Of a DNA stretch of 6,560 nt, positions 1 through 5,613 are shown one piece after another. This DNA comes from Candidatus Nitrosopumilus sp. (GTDB taxonomy: Archaea; Thermoproteota; Nitrososphaeria; Nitrososphaerales; Nitrosopumilaceae). The stretch's first letter is position 1; each line of letters starts with the position of its first letter. The notes under the pieces were generated by a model. That model saw only the letters and a program-made list of their open reading frames with translations, was not told the origin of the DNA and made no database searches. The stretch spans positions 1 to 6,560 of the forward strand of contig DRGT01000177.1 of the NCBI GenBank assembly GCA_011055585.1, in the 5' to 3' direction. A program made the translations under genes and the position numbers.

Positions 1-17
1 CAATTTTTGAGTAATTC

Positions 18-665
18 ATGGAAATTTCAGTAGACCAAATGATGCAAATTGAAAATAATGGTCATCAAATGGGATTTTTGAAAAAATTTATGATGGAAAA
101 TGCAGGAGCTGCTGCAGTAAACAATTTAATAAAAAAATTCAATGATATTTCCAAAAAGAATGTTCTAGTTCTTGCGGGACTAGGGAATAACGGTGGCGAC
201 GCATTAGTTATGGCACGCCATTTGTCAGGATATGGTACACCAGTTACAGTAGTTTTATTGGGAGAGTCTAAAAAAATAAAGACTGAAGAAAGCCAATGGA
301 ATTGGAATCTATTAGAAAAAATGCCATCCGTGAAGCTAATTACTGGAACAAATCCAAATTTTGATTTTAAACCTAACATTATCATAGATGGAATTTTAGG
401 GACTGGAATTTCTGGAGAAATAAGAGAACCATATGCCTCTGCAATTAATTTCATCAATAATTCTGATGCTTTCAAATTTGCAGTAGATGTTCCATCCGGA
501 CTTGATCCTAACTCAGGAAATACAGCTAATATAGTTGTAGAAGCAAATCTGACTGTAACATTTCATAAAATGAAAAAAGGAATGCCTAAAAGAAATGATT
601 TATGTGGTGAAATCGTTGTTGAAAAAATTGGAATTCCTCCAGAGGCAGAGAAGGGAGTTCTATGA
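18..665 (+). CDS. nnrE: NAD(P)H-hydrate epimerase (YjeF N-terminal domain only)
   Basis: This 215-residue cytosolic protein should interconvert the R and S forms of hydrated NADH/NADPH, so that the partner dehydratase NnrD can restore the normal cofactor. Family motifs are in order: MMENAG at residues 25-30, the Rossmann-like loop GLGNNGGDA at 54-62, IIIDGILGTG at 121-130, and the active-site stretch DVPSGLD at 157-163, followed by ANLTVTFHKMKKGM at 177-190. Only the epimerase domain is present. Many archaea and bacteria fuse it to the NnrD kinase-like domain, so the dehydratase must be encoded elsewhere. ATG at 18 is the first possible start, because TAA at 12-14 lies in frame just upstream. 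No Shine-Dalgarno site is visible in the 17 bases available. The stop overlaps the next gene's start (ATGA), which suggests coupled translation. Confidence 0.93.
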   Translation: MEISVDQMMQIENNGHQMGFLKKFMMENAGAAAVNNLIKKFNDISKKNVLVLAGLGNNGGDALVMARHLSGYGTPVTVVLLGESKKIKTEESQWNWNLLEKMPSVKLITGTNPNFDFKPNIIIDGILGTGISGEIREPYASAINFINNSDAFKFAVDVPSGLDPNSGNTANIVVEANLTVTFHKMKKGMPKRNDLCGEIVVEKIGIPPEAEKGVL

Positions 666-1270
666 AAGTTCATCAAATAGAAGTAGGACACATGCAAAAT
701 TTTACTTATGTTGTTGAAGATGAATATTCTGGTGAGGCCATAATAATAGATCCTTCATGGGATCTTCAAAAAATTGAACAAGTGATAAAACGAAATGACT
801 TGAAAATAAAATACATTGTCAATACGCATCATCACTTTGATCATACTTTAGGAAATGAAGTCATGGCTAAAATAACAGGGGGAAAAATTGTACAACACAA
901 AGCTTCTGATTTAAAACATGATGAAATTGTAAATGATGGTGACAAGATCCAATTTGGAAATTCAAAGCTTTTAGTAGTTCATACTCCTGGTCATTCCAAA
1001 GATAGTATTTGTTTAATTGGTGATGGAAAAATTTTTTCTGGTGACACACTTTTTGTTGGAAATTGTGGTCGAGTTGACTTACCTGGAGGTAGTTCAAAAG
1101 AGCTTTATCATAGTCTTTTTGACATTCTTTACAACTTGGACGAAAATTTAGTTTTGTATTCTGGTCACAATTATGGCTCCACCCCAACTTCTACGATAGG
1201 AAAGGAAAAAGAAACCAATTTTGTCATGCAAAAAAGAACTGAAGAAGAATTTGTAACACTAATGGGATAG
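662..1270 (+). CDS. Metallo-beta-lactamase fold hydrolase, glyoxalase II / persulfide dioxygenase-like
   Basis: This 202-residue single-domain cytosolic protein carries the full metal-binding set of the fold. It has THHHFDH at 55-61 (His56, His58, Asp60, His61), HTPGH at 107-111 (His111), FSGDTLF at 125-131 (Asp128, bridging) and SGH at 167-169 (His169). The stretch GNCGRVDLPGG at 133-143 and the C-terminal STIGKEKETN at 177-186 place it in the glyoxalase II / ETHE1 branch. Family members hydrolyse thioesters such as hydroxyacylglutathione, or oxidise persulfides with one iron. The sequence does not decide between these, and archaea of this kind are not known to use glutathione, so another thiol substrate is an inference. 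ATG at 662 overlaps the nnrE stop by 4 bases and has GGAG at 654-657, 4 bases upstream. A shared role with NADHX repair is possible but unproven. Confidence 0.9.
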   Translation: MKVHQIEVGHMQNFTYVVEDEYSGEAIIIDPSWDLQKIEQVIKRNDLKIKYIVNTHHHFDHTLGNEVMAKITGGKIVQHKASDLKHDEIVNDGDKIQFGNSKLLVVHTPGHSKDSICLIGDGKIFSGDTLFVGNCGRVDLPGGSSKELYHSLFDILYNLDENLVLYSGHNYGSTPTSTIGKEKETNFVMQKRTEEEFVTLMG

Positions 1271-1280
1271 TGAAAAATTA

Positions 1281-2339
1281 GTGGATGATATTGAAATATT
1301 CGGAAATTCTGAAAAAGGAAAAAATCTAATCCAAAAAATAGAAAAAAATCATTTCCTTTTTTCATTTGTAATTTCATATACGGAAACTTGTGAAATTCCT
1401 GGAATTACAATGGCAGGAGCGGATCAGGAAGCAATAAAATATACTCCAGCCGCAGATGCTGAATTTCTTCATTATGGGTTTTGTAAGAGTATAGATAAAA
1501 TCCCAATGACTCCTGATGGAAAACCTACCCCTGCAATTCTTACAAAAGTTGCATTAGAATCAGCTAGTATACCTCATGTTACAATTAATGCTGGAAGTAA
1601 AATTCAACCAAAACTTCCATTTTTTCATCTTGATATAGAATCTGGAAAAAACATTTCACAGTATCCAGCCCTTGAAAGTTCATCAGTAACTAAAGCAGTT
1701 GATTATGGTAGAATTGTTGGAAGAACACTAGCATCTTTAACAAATTGTCTGCTAATAGGAGAAAGTATTCCTGGAGGGACTACAACAGCCTTAGCTGTAA
1801 TGAGGAAATTTGGATTGGATGCAAAAGTAAGTTCAAGTATTCCAAAGAATCCAGTTGAGCTAAAAAATAAAATTGTTGAAGATGCTGTAAAAAGATTTGA
1901 TTCAGAAGATCCTTACACTATAATCTCAAACTTGGGTGATCCTATGATTCCAGTAGTTGCAGGAATGTTAAGCTCTGCTTCTGAAATTACTAACGTTATG
2001 CTATGTGGTGGAACTCAAATGGCTGCAGTTTTAGCATTTGCAAAAAAGATTGGATTTAATGAAAACAATACTGCCATAGGAACTACCTGTTACATTACAA
2101 ATGATAAAACTGCAAACTTTCTACAAATCGTATCTCAAATAACAGATATTCCAGTGTTAGTAATTAATCCAAAATTGGAAAATTCAAAATTTGAAGGAAT
2201 TAGAGCATTTTCTCAAGGTTTTGCAAAAGAAGGAGTTGGTGCAGGTGGTTGCATGATTGCTTCTATCCTAAAGACAGGAACAAATTCCCAAAAATTACTA
2301 GAATTAATTGAAAAAGAATACCAGCGAGTTTTTACTTGA
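1281..2339 (+). CDS. cobT: Archaeal CobT-type nicotinate-nucleotide:benzimidazole phosphoribosyltransferase
   Basis: The 352-residue product resembles the archaeal CobT homologues (TIGR00303 type). These are expected to transfer ribose phosphate from nicotinate mononucleotide to the lower-ligand base, giving the alpha-ribotide used in cobalamin nucleotide-loop assembly. Visible motifs are GESIPGGTTTA at 160-170 (phosphate-binding glycine loop), LCGGTQM at 241-247, and KEGVGAGG at 316-323. The Glu in that last motif matches the catalytic Glu of bacterial CobT by motif context. The N-terminus IEIFGN at 4-9 is family-like. GTG at 1281 is the only plausible start: TAA at 1260-1262 is in frame upstream, none of the codons between is ATG, GTG or TTG, and the next ATG (codon 44) would remove conserved sequence. 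The gene lies 10 bases after the hydrolase gene with no TATA box at the right distance, so co-transcription with nnrE is likely. Its end overlaps glmS tail to tail by 8 bases. The exact base used as substrate cannot be read from the sequence. Confidence 0.88.
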   Translation: MDDIEIFGNSEKGKNLIQKIEKNHFLFSFVISYTETCEIPGITMAGADQEAIKYTPAADAEFLHYGFCKSIDKIPMTPDGKPTPAILTKVALESASIPHVTINAGSKIQPKLPFFHLDIESGKNISQYPALESSSVTKAVDYGRIVGRTLASLTNCLLIGESIPGGTTTALAVMRKFGLDAKVSSSIPKNPVELKNKIVEDAVKRFDSEDPYTIISNLGDPMIPVVAGMLSSASEITNVMLCGGTQMAAVLAFAKKIGFNENNTAIGTTCYITNDKTANFLQIVSQITDIPVLVINPKLENSKFEGIRAFSQGFAKEGVGAGGCMIASILKTGTNSQKLLELIEKEYQRVFT

Positions 2340-4092
2340 CTGTAACGGATTTTGCAAGATTTCTTGGATAATCAGGATCAGTTTCTTTCTCTACTGCAGA
2401 ATAATATGCTAAGAGTTGAATTGGTATGATTTCAATAATTGGATACATTGATTCATCAATCTTTGGAATCTGAATCCAATAATCATAAACATCACTGTTT
2501 TTATCAGAAATTCCAATAATTTTAGCACCACGGGATTTTATTTCATTAGCACTGGTAATTGTATCTGTATATGTAGAATCATCGGGATTAATTATGATCA
2601 CAAAAACATTTGAATCCATTAGAGCTAAAGGCCCATGTTTTAGTTCACCAGCAGCGATTCCTTCAGCATGAATGTAAGTAAGCTCCTTTAACTTTAGTGC
2701 AGCTTCCATAGCAATTGGATGATGCATTCCTCTGCCTATGATGTAGATATCTGAAACCTCTTTCAGCTCTTTAGCAATATCTTGAATTTTTGTATGATCT
2801 GAAAGAATATTTTCAATTGCTTGAGATACTTTTCTAAAATCAATTCCAATACAACCATCACACAATTTTTCTGTAATTTTGTAGATAATTGCAAGTTGCG
2901 ATGTGAAGCTCTTGGTTGCTGCTACGCCAATTTCTGGACCACAACCCATTCTAATCACCTGAGAGGATTCTTCTACAAGAGATGATGGTGAAGAATTTAC
3001 AATAGATAGAATTTTTGCATTTTGTTGTTTTGCAATTTTTACTGCTTCTAAAACATCAGCACTTTCCCCACTTTGAGAAATTGCAATTAAAATTGAGTTT
3101 GGTTCAATTGATTCGGGAATAAATGGAAGCTCGCTTGAAATTATAGGTTCAACCTTAATTTTAGCATATTTTGACATTAGGTATTTTGCTAAAAGTGCCG
3201 CATTAAAACTAGTTCCACTTCCAGTTAGATACACATTCTTAGCATGTTTTATGAAATCTGCTGTATTTTCTAATGCTTCAATTGTATCTTCACCAGCTTC
3301 CAGTATGGTTTCTGGCTGTTCAGAAATTTCTTTTATTGTATAGTGAGCAAAATCACCTTTATCAACTTCAGCAAATTCTTTTGCTACCTTTGTGATTGGT
3401 TTTTTTATTTGCTCGCCATCAAATGAAAAAATTTTAAGTTTTGATGATTCAATTATTGCAATGTTTCTATTATCAAGATATATTGCATCATCAGTTTTCT
3501 CAATAAATCCTAAAACATCGCTTGATACAAAGTAAGAATTTTGACCGATACCAATTATGAGTGGTTCATGAAATCTAGCAGCAACCAATGTTCCATCTTC
3601 GAACATTGCAACAAATGCATAATGGCCCTTTAGCTGGGAGACTGTTTTCAGAATTGATTCCTTAACATTTGATGATTTTAAAAAATTTTGTTGAATGAGA
3701 TTTGCAATTACTTCGGTATCGGTTTCACTTTTAAATTCAAATCCATCTTTTTGCAAATTTTCTTTTAATTCATTAAAATTCTCAATGATTCCATTATGAA
3801 CAATAACAATTTTTCCTGAATTGCTTGGATGAGGATGTGCATTCACATCAGTTACTTTTCCATGAGTAGCCCATCTTGTATGTCCAATTCCAATATGTCC
3901 TGGTAAGGTAGAAAGTTTTACTGATTCGTTTACTTCAGAAACTTTGCCAATTCCTTTTTTTACTAAAATTTGGTTTTCTGATTTTGTAGCAACTCCAACA
4001 CTGTCATATCCTCTGTACTCCATTCGTTTCAATGCATTTACTATAATTGGAGCTGCAGTGTCATCCCCATAGTAACCAATTATTGAACACAT
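2332..4092 (-). CDS. glmS: Glutamine--fructose-6-phosphate aminotransferase (isomerizing)
   Basis: This complete 586-residue enzyme makes glucosamine-6-phosphate from fructose-6-phosphate and glutamine. That is the first committed step to UDP-GlcNAc, which archaea use for N-glycans and surface sugars. The class II glutaminase domain (about 1-220) starts with the nucleophile Cys2 exposed after Met removal, and has HTRWATHG at 71-78, HNGIIEN at 99-105 and SETDTEV at 122-128. The first SIS domain holds TGSGTSFNA at 290-298, SQSGESADVLEA at 339-350 and EIGVAATKSFTSQL at 387-400. The second SIS domain holds GRGMHHPIAMEAALKLKE at 453-470 and GELKHGPLA at 482-490. The C-terminus PRNLAKSVTVK at 576-586 keeps the sugar-binding Lys581, equivalent to Lys603 of E. 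coli GlmS. The length is slightly below the E. coli enzyme (about 609). ATG at 4092 is fixed by the Cys2 requirement. The gene follows rps4 by 38 bases and may have its own promoter there. No bacterial glmS ribozyme has room to fit upstream. Confidence 0.97.
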   Translation of the reverse strand: MCSIIGYYGDDTAAPIIVNALKRMEYRGYDSVGVATKSENQILVKKGIGKVSEVNESVKLSTLPGHIGIGHTRWATHGKVTDVNAHPHPSNSGKIVIVHNGIIENFNELKENLQKDGFEFKSETDTEVIANLIQQNFLKSSNVKESILKTVSQLKGHYAFVAMFEDGTLVAARFHEPLIIGIGQNSYFVSSDVLGFIEKTDDAIYLDNRNIAIIESSKLKIFSFDGEQIKKPITKVAKEFAEVDKGDFAHYTIKEISEQPETILEAGEDTIEALENTADFIKHAKNVYLTGSGTSFNAALLAKYLMSKYAKIKVEPIISSELPFIPESIEPNSILIAISQSGESADVLEAVKIAKQQNAKILSIVNSSPSSLVEESSQVIRMGCGPEIGVAATKSFTSQLAIIYKITEKLCDGCIGIDFRKVSQAIENILSDHTKIQDIAKELKEVSDIYIIGRGMHHPIAMEAALKLKELTYIHAEGIAAGELKHGPLALMDSNVFVIIINPDDSTYTDTITSANEIKSRGAKIIGISDKNSDVYDYWIQIPKIDESMYPIIEIIPIQLLAYYSAVEKETDPDYPRNLAKSVTVK

Positions 4093-4113
4093 ATCTTTTC
4101 TATCTAGATTTAT

Positions 4114-4121
4114 GATATTTA
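4114..4121 (-). promoter_or_regulatory. Possible TATA box for glmS
   Basis: On the minus strand the 38-base gap between rps4 and glmS contains TAAATAT-like sequence (CTAAATAT) centred about 26 bases before the glmS ATG. That is the archaeal TATA position for a transcript starting at the start codon. The glmS start has no Shine-Dalgarno site, which fits a leaderless message. The match is weak in such AT-rich DNA, and read-through from rps4 is equally possible. Confidence 0.3.
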
Positions 4122-4130
4122 GAGATAAGC

Positions 4131-4838
4131 TTATTCTTGTGGTTGTTCAGTTGAAGAATTTTCAACCTTTTCCTCAGTAGCAGCTTCAGCCTTAGTTTCA
4201 ACTGTTTGTTCCCCTGATTGTGGTTTAGTGGCAGCTTCAGCCTCAGTTTCAACTGTTTGTTCCCCTGATTGTGGTTTAGTGGCAGCTTCAGCCTCAGTTT
4301 CAAATGGTTGTTCTGCTGATTCTTCAGAAACGGATTCAGATTTTGATAATAGATTTTCCAATGAGGAATCAGGTGAAATTAGAATATTATTTTCCTCTTC
4401 TGTGGATACTGTATAGGATGGAATGTTTACTATTCTATCGCCAATCAATATATGTCCATGAACAACTGCTTGTCTTGCTTGGTATGGAGTTTTAAAACCA
4501 AATTTTTTTAGAACCACTGTTTGTAATCTACGAGACAACAAATCAGTTACTTTAAGATTTAAAACATCATCAAGAGTAGAATCATCTCCTACCAGTCCAA
4601 TTTTTGATAATGATTTCATTAGAATTGGTTCTTTTTCCTTTCTAACTTCTTGTCTTAGTGCAAGTAATGAACGAGCTTGTTTTCTTAAACGAGAAAGTTC
4701 CGTGCGAGCTTTCCATAGCTCCCTTTTAGTTTTTAACCCAAAAGTTCCTAGAGTTTTTAATTCCTCCATTTTTAATTCATAATTAAAAGGACGTTTTGGT
4801 TTTCTCCAAAGTTTTCTCGGATATTTAGGATCTCCCAA
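4131..4838 (-). CDS. rps4: 30S ribosomal protein uS4, archaeal type, with repeat-built acidic tail
   Basis: uS4 is a primary 16S rRNA-binding protein of the small subunit body and helps form the mRNA entry channel. The 235-residue product begins GDPKYPRKLWRKPKRPFNYE as archaeal S4 does, continues through the basic helical region (LWKARTELSRLRKQARSLLA, 41-60), and has the S4 RNA-binding domain at about 101-145 (RRLQTVV, ARQAVVHGHILIGDRIV). Archaeal S4 is usually about 170-190 residues. Here residues 168-235 are an extra low-complexity tail with about 19 Glu and 4 Lys. It contains two exact copies of a 17-residue unit, ETEAEAATKPQSGEQTV (180-196, 197-213), and a shortened third. The start is TTG at 4838: the codon before it is an in-frame TGA, and the AGGTG Shine-Dalgarno site is 6 bases away. 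rps13 ends 9 bases upstream. The usual archaeal neighbour rps11 is absent and glmS follows instead. Confidence 0.95.
   Translation of the reverse strand: MGDPKYPRKLWRKPKRPFNYELKMEELKTLGTFGLKTKRELWKARTELSRLRKQARSLLALRQEVRKEKEPILMKSLSKIGLVGDDSTLDDVLNLKVTDLLSRRLQTVVLKKFGFKTPYQARQAVVHGHILIGDRIVNIPSYTVSTEEENNILISPDSSLENLLSKSESVSEESAEQPFETEAEAATKPQSGEQTVETEAEAATKPQSGEQTVETKAEAATEEKVENSSTEQPQE
4180..4320 (-). repeat. 51-base tandem repeat inside rps4 (2 full copies plus a partial one)
   Basis: On the + strand, copies occupy 4180-4230 and 4231-4281 and differ at one base (T/C at position 14 of the unit). That change makes Lys instead of Glu in the protein. A third copy, 4282-4320, matches for its first 22 bases and then diverges with four mismatches over the next 17. 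The period is a multiple of three, so copy-number change leaves the reading frame intact. The near identity of two copies points to recent duplication. Confidence 0.95.
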
Positions 4839-4844
4839 TCATTC

Positions 4845-4849
4845 CACCT
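4845..4849 (-). promoter_or_regulatory. Shine-Dalgarno site deciding the TTG start of rps4
   Basis: AGGTG on the minus strand matches the anti-Shine-Dalgarno end of archaeal 16S rRNA. It overlaps the rps13 TAG stop (4848-4850) and lies 6 bases before the TTG at 4838. An out-of-frame ATG at 4842 is only 2 bases after the site and opens a five-codon reading frame, so the spacing favours TTG. The arrangement suggests that ribosomes finishing rps13 reinitiate on rps4. Confidence 0.7.
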
Positions 4850-5495
4850 ATTTCTTCTCTTCTTTCTTTCCTGCAGCTGGAGCTTCTTTCTTTCCTGCAG
4901 CTGGAGCTTCTTTCTTTCCTGCAGCTGGAGCTTCTTTCTTTCCTGCAGCTGGAGCTTCTTTCTTTCCTGCAGCTGGAGCTTCACCTTCTGCAGCTGGAGC
5001 TTCACCTTCTGCAATTCCTTCGCCTTCACCTCTAGCTGGTAGTACTTTACCACCTTTAGCTACTCCTACAGCACCACCCTTTCTTCCGGTAGTACGAGTT
5101 CTTTGTCCCCTAACTTTTAATCCATACATATGCCGAAATCCTCTCCAACTATTTGTTGACTTTTCTCTTTCAATATCATTTCTTACTGTAAATGCAATGT
5201 CCGAAGTTATCAAGTGCTTATCTTCTCCAGTTTCTACATCCTTTCGTCTATTAAGAAACCATGATGGAAAATTGACTTCAGATGGATTTTTTAGAATTTT
5301 TTCAATTGATTGGACTTGAGAATCTGAAAGATAACCAATGTTTGCGTTAGGACTAATTTTTAATGAATCTAAAATGGCATTAGCAAAATTATAGCCAATT
5401 CCTCTTATCTGAGTCAAGCCAATGAGAATTTTCTTCTCTCCAGGAATATCATTTCCAACTATCCTTACAATGTGATTATATTCTTGAGTAGTCAA
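4848..5495 (-). CDS. rps13: 30S ribosomal protein uS13, archaeal type, with repeat-built Lys/Ala/Pro tail
   Basis: uS13 sits in the head of the small subunit, contacts 16S rRNA and uL5 across the subunit interface, and its C-terminus approaches the P-site tRNA. The 215-residue product has [20 protein letters not shown] after the initiator, the helix-two-turn-helix motif RGIGYNFA at about 31-38, and the conserved signature [20 protein letters not shown] at 117-136. Archaeal S13 is usually about 150 residues. Here residues 155-215 are an extra tail, with an acidic part ([17 protein letters not shown]) followed by five exact APAAGKKE units and EKK. The start is taken as TTG at 5495. The frame is open to another TTG at 5558, but those 21 codons show no family similarity, whereas [11 protein letters not shown] is where archaeal S13 proteins begin. 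A TATA-like element 27-28 bases upstream fits a leaderless transcript. Confidence 0.93.
   Translation of the reverse strand: MTTQEYNHIVRIVGNDIPGEKKILIGLTQIRGIGYNFANAILDSLKISPNANIGYLSDSQVQSIEKILKNPSEVNFPSWFLNRRKDVETGEDKHLITSDIAFTVRNDIEREKSTNSWRGFRHMYGLKVRGQRTRTTGRKGGAVGVAKGGKVLPARGEGEGIAEGEAPAAEGEAPAAGKKEAPAAGKKEAPAAGKKEAPAAGKKEAPAAGKKEEKK
4860..4979 (-). repeat. Perfect 24-base tandem repeat, five copies, inside rps13
   Basis: Five identical 24-base units lie head to tail at 4860-4883, 4884-4907, 4908-4931, 4932-4955 and 4956-4979. Each encodes APAAGKKE on the minus strand. A degenerate 21-base relative at 4980-5000 encodes APAAEGE, and a shorter remnant continues to about 5015. Identity at silent as well as coding positions suggests very recent expansion or gene conversion. 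Copy number is likely to vary between strains and may be misassembled from short reads. Confidence 0.97.
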
Positions 5496-5519
5496 GTATG
5501 CAAAATTCAAAGTAACCCC

Positions 5520-5527
5520 GATAAAAA
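5520..5527 (-). promoter_or_regulatory. Possible TATA box for rps13-rps4
   Basis: TTTTTATC on the minus strand is centred about 28 bases before the TTG at 5495. That is a suitable place for an archaeal TATA box driving a leaderless transcript. No Shine-Dalgarno site precedes this TTG, which agrees. A second AT-rich stretch at about 5538-5549 (AAATTAAAAAAT on the minus strand) could serve instead and would give a short leader of about 20 bases. Confidence 0.4.
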
Positions 5528-5583
5528 CCCTGCTAGATTTTTTAATTTTCAAGTTCAAAAATTATCAAAAATAATGGAGATCC

Positions 5584-5590
5584 TATAAAT
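5584..5590 (+). promoter_or_regulatory. TATA box for the AAA+ ATPase gene
   Basis: TATAAAT is centred at 5587, 27 bases before the TTG at 5614. This is the standard archaeal distance between TATA box and transcription start, so the message would begin at or next to the start codon. No Shine-Dalgarno site is visible before the TTG. Together with the rps13 element it forms a compact divergent promoter region in the 118-base spacer 5496-5613, in which nothing else was recognised. Confidence 0.55.
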
Positions 5591-5613
5591 CCCACCTTAA
5601 CTAAATTATGTAA

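Noticed and set aside
65..475. Antisense open frame of 136 codons inside nnrE
   Set aside because: The plus-strand protein has clear family motifs across the whole interval. The antisense product shows no recognisable domain or promoter.
1271..1280. Separate promoter for cobT
   Set aside because: No TATA-like sequence lies about 26 bases before the GTG, and the 10-base gap fits co-transcription with the hydrolase gene.
867..1377. Two antisense frames over the hydrolase and the start of cobT
   Set aside because: The compositions are odd (runs of Phe, His, Gln), they have no family features, and they are fully covered by well-supported plus-strand genes.
4093..4130. glmS ribozyme or other riboswitch upstream of glmS
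   Set aside because: The gap is 38 bases, far too short for the glmS ribozyme, which is known from Gram-positive bacteria.
4100..4303. Minus-strand reading frame with KLRLKLPLNHNQGNKQL repeats, and plus-strand frames at 4228-4416 and 4304-4495
   Set aside because: They are frame-shifted and antisense readings of the rps4 tail repeat and S4 domain, with no independent start signal or family similarity.
4860..4979. CRISPR-like array because of regularly repeated 24-base units
   Set aside because: The units abut each other without unique spacers, lie in frame in a coding tail, and no cas gene is present.
4772..5053. Minus-strand reading frame rich in LQLQERKK repeats over the rps13 tail
   Set aside because: It is the same 24-base repeat read in another frame. 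A repeat whose length is a multiple of three stays open in shifted frames by chance, and the true frame is fixed by the uS13 core.
5496..5558. N-terminal extension of rps13 by 21 codons from an upstream TTG
   Set aside because: The residues show no similarity to uS13, the TATA-like element lies inside this stretch, and the family N-terminus matches the later TTG.
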